DNA of 64,000 bases from Thiothrix subterranea. Its GTDB lineage: Bacteria; Pseudomonadota; Gammaproteobacteria; Thiotrichales; Thiotrichaceae. A program made the position numbers and the translations under genes. Where the stretch lies: NCBI RefSeq assembly GCF_030930995.1, contig NZ_CP133217.1, forward strand, positions 806,001 to 870,000, written 5' to 3'. The notes under the pieces are model-generated. The model saw nothing but the letters and a program-made list of their open reading frames with translations. It did no database searches and had not been told where the DNA came from. Positions 43,573 through 53,316 of the stretch are shown here, one piece after another (the stretch's first letter is position 1; each line of letters opens with the position of its first letter).

Positions 43573-44397
43573 TTAGCTACCGTCTGTCTGTTTCTCTTCT
43601 TGTTTGGCGATATTCCACGCATCTTCCATCTGTTCCAGCGCGGCAGCTTCCAATGAAATCCCCTGAGCCGCGAGTATCGCTTCGACCCGCCCAAAGCGCC
43701 GTTCAAATTTTTGGTTGGATAAACGCAAGGCATTTTCAGCATTCACCCCCAACAAACGCGCCAAATTGGTCGCACCCATGAGCACATCCCCGACTTCTTC
43801 CTCAATCCGGCTTTGCGATTCGTCGTTGGTAACGGCATCCACCACTTCGTCGAGTTCTTCCTGAATTTTGGGGATGACCTGTTGCCAATGTTCCCAATCA
43901 AAGCCGACGGCGGCAGCGCGGCGTTGAAGTTTCTGGCTGCGGCGTAACGCGGGCATGGCGGCGGGGATTCCGGCAAAGAAACCGGTGTCGTCCTTTTTTG
44001 TGCCACGCTCGGTTTGCTTAATCGCGTCCCATGCTTGTTTTTGCTCACGCTCATCGGCGTATACCGTATCGCCGAAGACATGCGGGTGGCGGCGCAGCAT
44101 TTTGCGGGAAATGCCAGCAGCGACGTCATTAAAATCGAACAAACCTTGCTCACTGGCAATTTGCGCCATAAACACAATCTGGAACAGCAAATCGCCTAGC
44201 TCGTCGCATAACGCCACCGCGTCATGGCGGTCTACGGCATCTGCTACCTCGTACACTTCCTCTAGGGTGTAGGGCAAAATCGTTTGCCAGGTTTGCTTGA
44301 TGTCCCAAGGGCAACCGCCCGTCGGGTCACGCAAGCGACTCATAATATTGAGCAATTCATTGATTGCTGGGGGACTTAATCCGTTTTTGCCTTGCAT
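43573..44397 (-). CDS. mazG: nucleoside triphosphate pyrophosphohydrolase MazG
   Basis: A 274-residue enzyme with two MazG folds, each with an ExxE-12-ExxD-type metal set (LEEVYEVADAV then LCDELGDLLFQ; QEELDEVVDAV then IEEEVGDVLMG). CPWDIKQTWQTI is the family opening. It hydrolyses NTPs to NMP and pyrophosphate and cleans the nucleotide pool. The start at 44397 follows AGGTAA and gives the normal length; the frame opens further upstream to 44499 but does not look coding there. Confidence 0.93.
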   Translation of the reverse strand: MQGKNGLSPPAINELLNIMSRLRDPTGGCPWDIKQTWQTILPYTLEEVYEVADAVDRHDAVALCDELGDLLFQIVFMAQIASEQGLFDFNDVAAGISRKMLRRHPHVFGDTVYADEREQKQAWDAIKQTERGTKKDDTGFFAGIPAAMPALRRSQKLQRRAAAVGFDWEHWQQVIPKIQEELDEVVDAVTNDESQSRIEEEVGDVLMGATNLARLLGVNAENALRLSNQKFERRFGRVEAILAAQGISLEAAALEQMEDAWNIAKQEEKQTDGS

Positions 44398-44523
44398 AGC
44401 ATTTACCTGTGGCGTATCGTGCGTTTGTCGTGCAATATACACAATTGTGGTATGAATGCTACGCTCAAACATAAAGCAAAATCCAATTTTACGACTCAAA
44501 ACTTAGACTTCAAGGAGATCACC

Positions 44524-44859
44524 ATGATTCTCAAACACATTGCGGGCATTGGCTTCGCAGCGCTGATGCTGACTACCGCTGGCGTGCACGCGGCTGACAT
44601 GAAAGTTGTCAAAAATGGCGACGGCGTTGTGGTTAAAAACAGCTTTGGCGAATGCGTCCAAGCGGTATACGGCTTCGAGCCAGAAGGCTGTGAAGCAGCA
44701 CCAGCGGCTCCGGTTGCTGCACCGGTTGCGCCAGCACCGACGCCACGCGCTGTACCTCGTGCGCCTGTTGTGCCTAAAGTGAAAGCAAAAGGCAACTACA
44801 AAGGCCCCGTCCAAATGGATTCGGCAGCACGTTCTAGCATGAAGCGCTACCAGAAATAA
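44524..44859 (+). CDS. small exported protein sharing an N-terminal motif with the next gene
   Basis: A 111-residue secreted protein with a Sec signal peptide ending near VHAAD (residue 22). The mature part starts with KVVKNGDGVVVKNSFGECVQ and YGFEPEGCEAAP, a two-cysteine module that recurs in the OmpA-like protein 270 bases downstream. A proline/alanine stretch and a basic C-terminus follow. AAGGAGATC precedes the ATG. Function is unknown; the shared module suggests a duplicated gene that lacks or lost the OmpA domain. Confidence 0.75.
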   Translation: MILKHIAGIGFAALMLTTAGVHAADMKVVKNGDGVVVKNSFGECVQAVYGFEPEGCEAAPAAPVAAPVAPAPTPRAVPRAPVVPKVKAKGNYKGPVQMDSAARSSMKRYQK

Positions 44860-44898
44860 ACCGGACAATGAATCAAATCGCTTGATTCATAAACGGTT

Positions 44899-44936
44899 TA
44901 AAAAGCCTCCTTGCTTCGCGGTAAGGGGGCTTTTCT
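44899..44936 (+). terminator. rho-independent terminator
   Basis: AAAGCCTCC and GGGGGCTTTT arms enclose a short loop, with a T run at the end, 40 bases after the stop of the small exported protein. Confidence 0.75.
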
Positions 44937-44943
44937 TTGGGTC

Positions 44944-44973
44944 TTGACAAAGAAAATTTTGCTTGGCTATAGG
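44944..44973 (+). promoter_or_regulatory. sigma-70-type promoter for the OmpA-like gene
   Basis: TTGACA (44944-44949) and TATAGG (44968-44973) are 18 bases apart. The leader to the ATG at 45133 would be about 150 bases long, and no riboswitch was recognised in it. Confidence 0.5.
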
Positions 44974-45132
44974 AACTTAACCACAAAGTAACCTATAATC
45001 CTAGCCGTTGTTGTATATTTAAGACACTATAGTCACAACTTACGCCTCCTGCCGACAGAATTAATATTTCATGGGTGTGGGAGTACGGGGTTCAACAATC
45101 TAAACTCAAAAACCAGGCTTAAGGAGATCAAC

Positions 45133-45732
45133 ATGACTCTGAAGAAAGTTGCAAGCATTAGCGTAGCTGCCCTGATGGCAGCAATGATGATGACTACTGC
45201 TCAGGCGGAAGACGGCAAATACGTTCAAAATGGCGATGGCAAACCCGTCAAAAACAGCGCTGACGAGTGCGTTAAGGCACAATACGGCAGTATGCCAGAA
45301 GGCTGCGAAGCTGCACCAGCTCCGCCACCACCAGCACCAGCGCCCGCACCGGCTCCAGCGCCCGCACCGGCTCCAGCGCCTATTCAGCAAATGACGCTGA
45401 CCTCAGATACTAACTTTGACTTTGACAAAGCCATTCTGAAGCCAGCCGGTCAAGCGAACTTGGATCAGTTCTTGGCTGGTTTGGCAGGCGCAAAAGTAAG
45501 CGGCATCAGCGTAACCGGTCATACCGACAGCGTGGGTTCTGATGCTTACAACCAAAAGTTGTCTGAACAGCGTGCCAGTGCCGTTGCTAATTACTTGGCG
45601 AGCAAAGGCGTTCCAGCCGCTGCTATTCAAGCGACAGGCAAAGGCGAGTCACAACCGGTTGCTGACAATGGCACTAAAGCAGGCCGTGCCGCTAACCGTC
45701 GTGTTGACGTGGTTGCGAACGGCACCCGCTAA
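45133..45732 (+). CDS. OmpA-family peptidoglycan-associated protein
   Basis: A 199-residue protein exported by a Sec signal peptide (to TAQAED). It starts with the same YVQNGDGKPVKNSADECVK to EGCEAAP module as the gene before it, then has a PAPAP linker (about residues 60-85), and an OmpA C-terminal domain with FDFDKAILKP and TGHTDSVGSDAYNQKLSEQR. That domain binds peptidoglycan non-covalently, so the protein likely tethers something in the periplasm to the wall. No lipobox or barrel is present. AAGGAGATC precedes the ATG. Confidence 0.9.
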   Translation: MTLKKVASISVAALMAAMMMTTAQAEDGKYVQNGDGKPVKNSADECVKAQYGSMPEGCEAAPAPPPPAPAPAPAPAPAPAPAPIQQMTLTSDTNFDFDKAILKPAGQANLDQFLAGLAGAKVSGISVTGHTDSVGSDAYNQKLSEQRASAVANYLASKGVPAAAIQATGKGESQPVADNGTKAGRAANRRVDVVANGTR

Positions 45733-45773
45733 GCGCTGCCTTTACCTACCGTAAATACGTAGGGTCTCGATAA

Positions 45774-45806
45774 AGAAAAGCCGGGTTTTTACTCGGCTTT
45801 TCTTTT
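45774..45806 (+). terminator. rho-independent terminator after the OmpA-like gene
   Basis: AAAAGCCGGG and CTCGGCTTTT arms surround TTTTTA and end in a T run. Confidence 0.85.
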
Positions 45807-45897
45807 AATGCTACCCGCATGAAATATTTCATTCCCTGCTAATATTCCGCTAGTATATTGACCCTTATCACCACTCTACCTTCTGGAGACAGAACCT

Positions 45898-47025
45898 ATG
45901 TCAATCAAAGTGGCTGTGCCCAAGGAAACCGCCGAGGGCGAGCGTCGGGTTGCCATCGAATCCAGCGTCATTGCCAAACTCAGCAAACTCGGCGCGGAAG
46001 TACTGGTCGAAGCCGGTGCAGGTGCTGCGGCCCACCTTCCTGATACAGCATTTGTTGGCGCAACGCTAGTTGCTACCGCCAGCGATCTGTATCAACAAGC
46101 GGATATTGTACTCAAAGTGCAACCCCCGTCTGACGCTGAAATTGCGCAACTGAAAGATGGCAGTGTGCTCATCGGCATGTTGCAGCCTTACCAATCCCCT
46201 GAACGGCTGGCGGCACTCAACGCCAAAAACATCACCAGCTTTGCGATGGAACTGATTCCACGGATTTCACGGGCGCAGTCGATGGACGTGCTGTCTTCGC
46301 AAGCCGCTATCGCCGGTTACAAAGCCGCGATCATGGGCGCTGACCTTGCCCCGCGCTTCTTCCCGATGCTGACCACAGCGGCGGGCACGATTCGCCCCTC
46401 CAAAGTCATTATCATTGGCGTGGGCGTGGCGGGTTTGCAAGCGATTGCGACTGCACGGCGTTTGGGTGCGGTGGTTGAAGCGTATGACGTGCGTGCTGCC
46501 ACCAAAGAACAAGTGCAATCCCTCGGTGCAAAATTCATCGAACTCGGCATTACCGCTGAAGGCACGGGCGGCTATGCGCGTGAATTGACGGCGGAAGAAA
46601 AGCAGCAACAGCAAGAAGCGTTGGCAAAACACATTGCCACTGCCGATGTGTTGATCACCACCGCTGCCGTTCCCGGTCGTCCTTCCCCGAAAATCATTCC
46701 CGAATCCACGGTTGACGGCATGAAATCCGGCGCGGTGATTATCGATTTGGCGGCAGAAGGTGGCGGTAACTGCACCCTGACGCAACCGGGCAAAACCATC
46801 GTGCATAATGGCGTGACCATTCATGCCCCGTTGAACGTCCCTAGCCAAGTGCCGGTACATGCGTCTGAGATGTACGCCAAAAACCTGCTGAACTTCCTCA
46901 CCCCGATGTTGAAAGACGGCGCGTATGCCCCCGATTTTAGCGACGAAGTGATTGCAGGCGCGTTACTCACCCACGAAGGCAAAATCATGAACGCCGCCAT
47001 TCGCCAACTGGTTGAAGGAGCATAA
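45898..47025 (+). CDS. pntAA: NAD(P) transhydrogenase alpha subunit, soluble part
   Basis: A 375-residue dI domain of proton-translocating transhydrogenase, which couples hydride transfer between NADH and NADP+ to proton flow. It has KVAVPKETAEGERRVAIESS at the N-terminus and the dinucleotide fold GVGVAGLQAIATARRLGAVV. The alpha chain is split in two genes here (this one plus the 95-residue membrane part), unlike the single pntA of E. coli. TCTGGAG precedes the ATG. pntAB follows 2 bases after the stop. Confidence 0.95.
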   Translation: MSIKVAVPKETAEGERRVAIESSVIAKLSKLGAEVLVEAGAGAAAHLPDTAFVGATLVATASDLYQQADIVLKVQPPSDAEIAQLKDGSVLIGMLQPYQSPERLAALNAKNITSFAMELIPRISRAQSMDVLSSQAAIAGYKAAIMGADLAPRFFPMLTTAAGTIRPSKVIIIGVGVAGLQAIATARRLGAVVEAYDVRAATKEQVQSLGAKFIELGITAEGTGGYARELTAEEKQQQQEALAKHIATADVLITTAAVPGRPSPKIIPESTVDGMKSGAVIIDLAAEGGGNCTLTQPGKTIVHNGVTIHAPLNVPSQVPVHASEMYAKNLLNFLTPMLKDGAYAPDFSDEVIAGALLTHEGKIMNAAIRQLVEGA

Positions 47026-47027
47026 CA

Positions 47028-47315
47028 ATGGAAGGTTTTATCGCCATTTACATCTTCATCCTTGCCGGGTTTGTCGGCTATGAAGTGATTTCCAAAGTGC
47101 CGGTTATCCTGCACACCCCGTTAATGTCGGGTTCAAACTTCGTCCACGGCATCGTCTTAGTGGGTGCAATGGTGGTATTAGGTCAGGCAGAAGGCTTTAT
47201 GGAACAACTGGTCGGTTTCATCGCAGTAGTGTTGGCAGCGGGTAACGCGGTCGGCGGCTACGTTGTGACCGAACGGATGTTGGAAATGTTTAAAAGCAGC
47301 AAAGGGGGCAAATAA
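47028..47315 (+). CDS. pntAB: NAD(P) transhydrogenase alpha subunit, membrane part
   Basis: A 95-residue membrane protein with three hydrophobic segments that supplies the alpha-side helices of the proton channel (GYEVISKVPVILHTPLMSGS is the conserved part). It lies between pntAA and pntB, which starts 2 bases after its stop. Confidence 0.93.
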   Translation: MEGFIAIYIFILAGFVGYEVISKVPVILHTPLMSGSNFVHGIVLVGAMVVLGQAEGFMEQLVGFIAVVLAAGNAVGGYVVTERMLEMFKSSKGGK

Positions 47316-47317
47316 AC

Positions 47318-48694
47318 ATGAACCTATTTGTTGAAATTTTTTATCTGGCAGCCGCCGTGCTGTTCATTCTCGGCCTCAAGCAAATGGCTTCACCGGTCAC
47401 GGCGCGGCGCGGGATTGTGTGGGCGGGCATCGGCATGGTATTGGCAACGCTGATTACTTTTGTCCACCCTAGCGTTAACAGCAATTACTTGTTGATTTTC
47501 ATCGGGATTGCAGTCGGCGGCGGGATTGCCTGGAAAACCGGTAAAGAAGTCGCCATGACCGATATGCCGCAAATGATTGCGCTCTACAATGGTATGGGCG
47601 GCGGTGCGGCAGCAGCGATTGCAGCGGTGGAACTGATCAAGCAGCATGAAATGGATCCGGTAGTGCAGGCACTGGCGGTGGCGGGTGCGCTGATTGGTGC
47701 TATCGCGTTCTCTGGTTCATTGATTGCGTTTGGTAAGCTGCAAGGCTTGAAACAATTGCGTGGCGCATTCCGCTTTAAGAATCAGCAACGCATCAATGCC
47801 GGGTTGTTTATTCTCACCGCGTGGATAGGCTTGGGTATTGCGACCAGCGGCACGGATTACGGCATGTTTGTGCTGTTCTTGTTCTTCGCACTGGCGCTGG
47901 TGTTTGGCGTGATGATGACCTTGCCGATTGGCGGCGCGGATATGCCGGTGGTGATTTCTCTCTACAACGCTTTCACGGGCCTTGCGGTGGGCTTTGAAGG
48001 CTATGTGTTGGATAACCCGGCGATGATGATTGCGGGCATTGTGGTGGGTTCCGCCGGTACGTTGCTGACACAATTGATGGCAAAGGCGATGAATCGCCCG
48101 ATTACCAACGTGTTGTTCAGCAATTTCGGCGAAACCACCGGCGAAGCGCAAGAAGTCAGCGGCTCGATGAAAGCGATTGAAGCCCCGGATGCGGCGATCA
48201 TGATGGCGTTTGCGGAAAAGGTGATTATCATCCCCGGTTACGGCATGGCAGTGGCGCAAGCACAGCACAAGATTTGGGAAATGACCAAGCAATTGCAAGA
48301 ACGCGGCGTGACCGTCAAGTTTGCGATTCACCCGGTTGCCGGGCGGATGCCGGGTCACATGAACGTGTTGCTGGCGGAAGCGGGCGTGCCGTATGACATT
48401 ATCTACGACTTGGATGAAATCAACGAAGAGTTTCGCACCGCTGACGTGGCCTTGGTAATTGGGGCGAATGACGTGGTGAACCCGATTGCGCGGACTGACC
48501 CGAACAGCCCGATTTACGGAATGCCGATTCTGAACGCGGATTACGCCAAAAACGTAATCGTGGTGAAACGTGGTCAGGGTGCAGGTTTCTCTGGAATCGA
48601 GAACCACCTGTTCTTCGCTGACAACTGCCGGATGCTGTATGGCGACGGGCAGGCGGTCGCGAATGAACTCATTTCCAATATGAAAGAGCTGTAA
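47318..48694 (+). CDS. pntB: NAD(P) transhydrogenase beta subunit
   Basis: A 458-residue subunit. The N-terminal part has about eight to nine membrane helices and the proton channel. The C-terminal dIII domain binds NADP(H), with IIPGYGMAVAQAQH, VKFAIHPVAGRMPGHMNVLL and VALVIGANDVVNP. It ends a three-gene operon. A strong bidirectional hairpin at 48708-48735 follows. Confidence 0.95.
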   Translation: MNLFVEIFYLAAAVLFILGLKQMASPVTARRGIVWAGIGMVLATLITFVHPSVNSNYLLIFIGIAVGGGIAWKTGKEVAMTDMPQMIALYNGMGGGAAAAIAAVELIKQHEMDPVVQALAVAGALIGAIAFSGSLIAFGKLQGLKQLRGAFRFKNQQRINAGLFILTAWIGLGIATSGTDYGMFVLFLFFALALVFGVMMTLPIGGADMPVVISLYNAFTGLAVGFEGYVLDNPAMMIAGIVVGSAGTLLTQLMAKAMNRPITNVLFSNFGETTGEAQEVSGSMKAIEAPDAAIMMAFAEKVIIIPGYGMAVAQAQHKIWEMTKQLQERGVTVKFAIHPVAGRMPGHMNVLLAEAGVPYDIIYDLDEINEEFRTADVALVIGANDVVNPIARTDPNSPIYGMPILNADYAKNVIVVKRGQGAGFSGIENHLFFADNCRMLYGDGQAVANELISNMKEL

Positions 48695-48707
48695 TAACAG
48701 CGACTAG

Positions 48708-48735
48708 CACGGGGCGAGTATCTCTCGCCCCCGTG
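48708..48735. terminator. bidirectional hairpin terminator between pntB and the LysM gene
   Basis: CACGGGGCGAG and CTCGCCCCCGTG are nearly exact inverted arms, followed by TTGTT on the plus strand. It lies between two convergent genes and can serve both. Confidence 0.75.
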
Positions 48736-48738
48736 TTG

Positions 48739-49863
48739 TTAAGGATTCCCCACCTTATCCCCGTCTTTCACCTCACGGGTAGCATCCATAATCAGCCCGT
48801 AACTCACCCTGTCGGTCACTTTGTAAATCACCAGATTTGCCACTTTTTCCGGCGGCAATTGGCTGCATACTGCACCCGATTTGGCTTTGCACGATTCCAC
48901 CACGTCCACCACGTATTTGCCGTCGGTGTAAACGCCCAGCGTGTGCCCGACTTCAATGCGGTCACGCAAGCCTTTATTGATGACTGCAATCATGTGGTTG
49001 CCGCTAATCGCTTCCGCATCAAACAAGGAAACAATATCGCCGCGAATCTTGGTGTTGGGCGCGTGAATCACCCCATTCAAATAAGCCACGTCATCAATCG
49101 GTGCCAGCAAGCGGTCGCCTTTGCGGATTTCGCGCTTCGCATCCACCACGGTTGCGGTTGAGGTATTATCCACCCGCTCAATACGACTGTAGCCGCCATA
49201 AGTCACTTCGTAGCCGAGCAATTGCCCCGTGCGTGGGTCGTGCAAGGCTTTGTTGGGGTGGAAAATCGCGCAACGTGTCCCGACTGACGCATTGCGCAGG
49301 TTTTTAACGTAAATGGTTTCACCCTCGGTAATCAACTGGCGATCATCGCGTGAGGCGAGGATATACGGCGCATTCTTAATCGTTGCCTCATCCAGCACTC
49401 GTGGCCACAGCATGAATTCGGCTAAGGTGGCAATCGGTTCACCTTGCCCATGACGGTCAACGCGCAGGCGCGGCTGCAACTTATCGCCATTGCCAGCCCT
49501 GGCACTATTGGCGTAATCGAAGGTCAACACATCACCGGGGTAAAGCTGATGCGGGTTGGCAATGCGTTGGTTCTTATCCCAGATTTCCGGCCAATGCCAC
49601 GGCGTATTCAGGAATTTACGGGCAATGCCCCAAAAGGTATCGCCTTGTTTGACCACATACGTATTGGGCGCGGCGGGATTGATGATAATGCTGCTGGAAT
49701 CAATCACATCACTTGCTTGCGCGGTCACTTGCCCATAATACTTATCGTAAGGGTCAGCGCCCCCGCGAGGGGTAGTGGTGGTTGCGCCGCAGCCGCTAAG
49801 CACAAGGGTAGCCCCGATGCTAATGCACAGGGTATTCAAGAAGAAAGCAGAAGAATGCCGCAT
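48739..49863 (-). CDS. LysM-domain lipoprotein
   Basis: A 374-residue exported lipoprotein with a lipobox (LVLSGC, Cys25). A LysM domain at about residues 67-113 (TYVVKQGDTFWGIARKFLNT, NPHQLYPGDVLTF) binds peptidoglycan. The rest is a long beta-rich part with no assigned domain. The protein is divergent from def, with the promoters in a 96-base gap. It probably works in envelope or wall upkeep. Confidence 0.88.
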   Translation of the reverse strand: MRHSSAFFLNTLCISIGATLVLSGCGATTTTPRGGADPYDKYYGQVTAQASDVIDSSSIIINPAAPNTYVVKQGDTFWGIARKFLNTPWHWPEIWDKNQRIANPHQLYPGDVLTFDYANSARAGNGDKLQPRLRVDRHGQGEPIATLAEFMLWPRVLDEATIKNAPYILASRDDRQLITEGETIYVKNLRNASVGTRCAIFHPNKALHDPRTGQLLGYEVTYGGYSRIERVDNTSTATVVDAKREIRKGDRLLAPIDDVAYLNGVIHAPNTKIRGDIVSLFDAEAISGNHMIAVINKGLRDRIEVGHTLGVYTDGKYVVDVVESCKAKSGAVCSQLPPEKVANLVIYKVTDRVSYGLIMDATREVKDGDKVGNP

Positions 49864-49959
49864 GGTGGTATCCTTGTCGTTATTATGGGTTGGATGTGCG
49901 GTTTATAATAAACTATGGCCTGAAAAACATTCAGAACTTTTAGATTTTCGGTATTTACA

Positions 49960-50508
49960 ATGGCAAAACTAGAGATTTTACACCATCCAGACCCGCGTTT
50001 GCGCAAGAAAGCCGCGCCGGTTGCCCAGGTTGACACCAGCATCCAACAGATTGTGGATGATATGTTTGAAACCATGTACGCCAACCAAGGCATTGGGTTA
50101 GCGGCGACGCAGGTCAACATTCACCAGCGCATTATCACCTTGGATATTTCGGAAACGAAAACGGAACGGCTGTGCCTGATCAACCCGGAAATTTTGCACA
50201 AAGAAGGCAAAATTGAGCACGAGGAAGGCTGTCTATCGGTTCCCGATTATTACGAAACGGTGACTCGCGCCGAACGCATTCGGGTACGCGCCCTGACCCG
50301 TGACGGCGAAGTGCTGGAACAAGATTTTGATGAGCTGATGGCGATTTGTATTCAGCATGAAATGGATCATCTGGAAGGCAAATTGTTTGTCGATTACCTG
50401 TCGACGCCCAAACAGCAAAAAGCCCGCAAAGTGGTGCAAAAGTGGGAAAAAGAACAGGCTAAGTTGGCAGAAAAACGTGCTGCCGCCGCCAAAGCGATTA
50501 TCGCATGA
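49960..50508 (+). CDS. def: peptide deformylase
   Basis: A 182-residue deformylase that removes the formyl group from new proteins. All three metal motifs are intact: [16 protein letters not shown] and HEMDH. It opens a long operon-like series (def, fmt, rsmB, DUF4390, ntrY, ntrX, trkA, trkH) with short gaps. Its stop overlaps the fmt start by four bases. Confidence 0.96.
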   Translation: MAKLEILHHPDPRLRKKAAPVAQVDTSIQQIVDDMFETMYANQGIGLAATQVNIHQRIITLDISETKTERLCLINPEILHKEGKIEHEEGCLSVPDYYETVTRAERIRVRALTRDGEVLEQDFDELMAICIQHEMDHLEGKLFVDYLSTPKQQKARKVVQKWEKEQAKLAEKRAAAAKAIIA

Positions 50509-51431
50509 GGGTCGTGTACGCAGGCACGCCCGAATTTGCTGTCCCCGCTTTGCAAGCCTTGCTCACCTCAGGGCATGAGGTCGTGGCGGTGTATTGCCAG
50601 CCCGACCGCCCGGCGGGTCGTGGACGCAAACTCACTTTTGGCGCGGTGAAGCAAGTGGCGGTGGATGCAGGCATTCCGGTCGAACAGCCGCTGTCGCTGA
50701 AAGCCGTGGAAGAGCAGGATAAGCTGCGAGCTTACGCGCCGGATGTGCTGATTGTTGCCGCCTACGGGCTGATTTTGCCGCAAGTGGTATTGGATATTCC
50801 GCGTCACGGTTGTTTGAATATTCACGGGTCGCTATTACCGCGCTGGCGTGGGGCGGCACCGATTCAGCGTGCAATTCAGGCGGGTGATACCGAAACCGGC
50901 GTGACGATTATGCAAATGGCGGCGGGCTTGGATACGGGCGATATGTTACACAAAGTGGTTTGCCCGATTACCGCGACGGATGGTGGGCAAAGCATCCATG
51001 ACAAGTTGGCAGCACAGGGCGCAACGGCATTGTTGCACACGCTGGCATTGCTGGAAGCCGGTAAACTGCAACCCGAAGCGCAAGACGACGCACTCGCCAA
51101 TTACGCTCACAAACTCACCAAGGCAGAAGCGCAAATCGACTGGACACAAACAGCGGCAGTGATTGACCGCACCATCCGCGCATTTGATGCGTATCCGGTG
51201 GCGTTTACCTTATACGAAGGGCAACCCTTACGCCTCTTCGCCTCCCGTTCCCTGAGCGAAGTCGAAGGGAATTCCCCCCCCGGCACAGTCATTGCCGAAA
51301 GCAAATCTGGCATCGACATTGCCACGGGTGAGGGTGTGGTGCGCATCCTCAGCCTGCAACTCCCCGGCGGCAAACGCCTCACGGCAGAACAATTCCTCAA
51401 CGGACGTTCGTTACTAGGGGTGCAATTGTGA
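50505..51431 (+). CDS. fmt: methionyl-tRNA formyltransferase
   Basis: A 308-residue enzyme that formylates initiator Met-tRNA. The catalytic [13 protein letters not shown] and DTGDML segments are present. In the C-terminal domain, codons at 51247-51272 are a 26-bp palindromic repeat in frame ([10 protein letters not shown]), which also occurs inverted in glk. The insertion falls in a surface loop of the tRNA-binding domain. It overlaps rsmB by four bases. Confidence 0.95.
   Translation: MRVVYAGTPEFAVPALQALLTSGHEVVAVYCQPDRPAGRGRKLTFGAVKQVAVDAGIPVEQPLSLKAVEEQDKLRAYAPDVLIVAAYGLILPQVVLDIPRHGCLNIHGSLLPRWRGAAPIQRAIQAGDTETGVTIMQMAAGLDTGDMLHKVVCPITATDGGQSIHDKLAAQGATALLHTLALLEAGKLQPEAQDDALANYAHKLTKAEAQIDWTQTAAVIDRTIRAFDAYPVAFTLYEGQPLRLFASRSLSEVEGNSPPGTVIAESKSGIDIATGEGVVRILSLQLPGGKRLTAEQFLNGRSLLGVQL
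51247..51272. repeat. 26-bp palindromic repeat embedded in fmt
   Basis: The arms GTTCCCT and AGGGAAT surround GAGCGAAGTCGA. The same sequence, inverted and with two changes, lies in glk at 62704-62729. It is read in frame. Confidence 0.8.
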
Positions 51432-52741
51432 GCGCCCGTGCGACAGCGGCGTTGTACTTACAACGGGTGATTTACGAAGGCGAATCGCTTACCGAAGTCT
51501 TGCAAGACCGTGCGATTGCCAGTCTCAACCCCTCCGATCAGGCGCTGTTGCGTGATATGTGTTTCGGCACTTTGCGTTGGCACGAGCGTTTAAGCGCCAT
51601 CCTCAACAAGCTGGTAAAAAAAGCGTTAAAAGCGGCAGATAAGGATGTGGAATGCCTGTTACGCATCGGCCTCTACCAGCTCATTTACCAGCGCAAACCC
51701 GACCACGCCGCCGTCAACGAAACCGTTAAAGCCACCCAAAAGCTCAAAAAAGAGTGGGCGGGCAAACTGGTGAACGGTGTGTTGCGCACGTTCATCCGTG
51801 AGCAAGCCGAACTGTTGGTGCAAGCGGATAGCAGCGTTACGGCACGTTACGCTTGCCCCGACTGGTTACTCAAACGCCTGCAAACCGCGTGGCCGGACGC
51901 TTGGGCAGACATCCTCAGCGCCAGCAATACGCACGCGCCCATGACCTTGCGCGTTAATCAACGGCTGCAAACCACCGCAGCGTATCAAGCCTTGCTGCAA
52001 GAGGCGGGCATTGCGGCGGAACTTGTCTCCGCCGTTGACAGCGCCCTGATCTTGCAAACCCCCGTGGGTGTGGAACAACTTCCCGGCTTTTTCAGCGGCA
52101 CGGTGTCGGTGCAAGATGCCGCTGCGCAACTCGCCGCGCCGCTGCTGGATTGCCACGCCGGAATGCGCGTGTTGGATGCCTGCGCTGCGCCCGGTGGCAA
52201 AACCAGCCATTTACTGGAACGTACCGACGGTTTGCACTTAATTGCGCTGGATGACAGCGAATCACGCCTCAAACGTGTTACCGAAAACCTGACGCGCTTG
52301 AATTTGCAGGCACAACTGATAGCGGCAGATGCGGGGGAATTGGCAAGCTGGTGGGATGGGCAGGTATTTGACCGTATTTTGCTGGATGCGCCGTGTTCGG
52401 CAACCGGCGTTATCCGTCGCCACCCGGATATTAAAGTGTTGCGCCGCGACAGCGATATTGCCGAATTGCAACAAGAACAAGCACGTTTATTGCGCACATT
52501 GTGGCATACTTTGCGCCCCGGCGGGCAGTTGTTGTATGCGACGTGCTCGATTTTGCCGGATGAAAACAGCCGTCAGGTGGAAGCTTTCTTGGCAGAGCAC
52601 CCTGACGCTTACCAGTCGCCGCTTGCGGGTGTCTGGGGTCATGCTCAAACCGTCGGGCGGCAAATTCTGCCGGGTGAACAGGGCATGGATGGATTTTATT
52701 ACGCACTATTGGGCAAAGCAGTGCAGGAAACAACAACGTGA
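51428..52741 (+). CDS. rsmB: 16S rRNA (cytosine-967-C5) methyltransferase RsmB
   Basis: A 437-residue enzyme with an N-terminal NusB-like RNA-binding domain (to about residue 140) and an RsmB/NOP methyltransferase domain with CAAPGGKTSHLLE, LLDAPCSATGVIRR and YATCSILPDEN. The two cysteines in DAPCS and ATCS are the catalytic pair. GTG start. Overlaps the next gene by four bases. Confidence 0.95.
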   Translation: MSARATAALYLQRVIYEGESLTEVLQDRAIASLNPSDQALLRDMCFGTLRWHERLSAILNKLVKKALKAADKDVECLLRIGLYQLIYQRKPDHAAVNETVKATQKLKKEWAGKLVNGVLRTFIREQAELLVQADSSVTARYACPDWLLKRLQTAWPDAWADILSASNTHAPMTLRVNQRLQTTAAYQALLQEAGIAAELVSAVDSALILQTPVGVEQLPGFFSGTVSVQDAAAQLAAPLLDCHAGMRVLDACAAPGGKTSHLLERTDGLHLIALDDSESRLKRVTENLTRLNLQAQLIAADAGELASWWDGQVFDRILLDAPCSATGVIRRHPDIKVLRRDSDIAELQQEQARLLRTLWHTLRPGGQLLYATCSILPDENSRQVEAFLAEHPDAYQSPLAGVWGHAQTVGRQILPGEQGMDGFYYALLGKAVQETTT

Positions 52742-53316
52742 TAAGCAGACGATCCCTTTTGCAGCGGTTTTTGGTGACAGGGCTGCTAGTGCTGTGCACT
52801 GGCTTTGGACACGTGCAGGCGGCTGAAAACAGCATCCGCTTTCAGGAATTTTCGATTCGGATTCAGCCACCCAAGCAGTTAATGACCAGCCTCAAGTTGG
52901 ATTACGACCTGAGTGATTATTTACGCGAAGGCTTGCTCAATGGTTTGACGCTGCAAAACGAAACCCGTTTTACCTTGGAATGGCACAATACTTGGTGGTG
53001 GAATACCCAAAAACCCTTGGTAGTGGTGAAAACTGAACTAAAATACCACCCATTGAGCAAGCAATATCAGGTCGTGCGCGAAGACACCAAGCAGAATTGG
53101 AATTTCCCGAACCTGCCCGCTGCCTTGGAACAATTGGGAACCTTGAGCGACTATCGGCTGCCCGCCGTGCCGGAGGATGCGTGGGGGGATAATGCGGCTA
53201 TTTTTGTGACCGCGACCTTGACCCAGCAATCTTTGGAGTTGCCGTTGAAATTGAAGTCTTTATTTTCTGATCGCTATTCACTGGAAAGTGATGGAGTGCT
53301 GTGGCCGATTCCTTAA
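52738..53316 (+). CDS. DUF4390 domain protein
   Basis: A 192-residue exported protein with a signal peptide (FLVTGLLVLCTGFGHVQAAE) and a DUF4390 body (LDYDLSDYLREGLLNGLTLQ, FTLEWHNTWWWN, VREDTKQNWNFPNLPAALEQ). The function is unknown. The family is found between rsmB and ntrY in many gammaproteobacteria, as here. It overlaps the kinase start by 16 bases (GTG at 53301). Confidence 0.85.
   Translation: MISRRSLLQRFLVTGLLVLCTGFGHVQAAENSIRFQEFSIRIQPPKQLMTSLKLDYDLSDYLREGLLNGLTLQNETRFTLEWHNTWWWNTQKPLVVVKTELKYHPLSKQYQVVREDTKQNWNFPNLPAALEQLGTLSDYRLPAVPEDAWGDNAAIFVTATLTQQSLELPLKLKSLFSDRYSLESDGVLWPIP

Noticed and set aside
44980-45132. Riboswitch in the long leader of the OmpA-like gene
   Set aside because: No conserved aptamer pattern or terminator/antiterminator pair was recognised.
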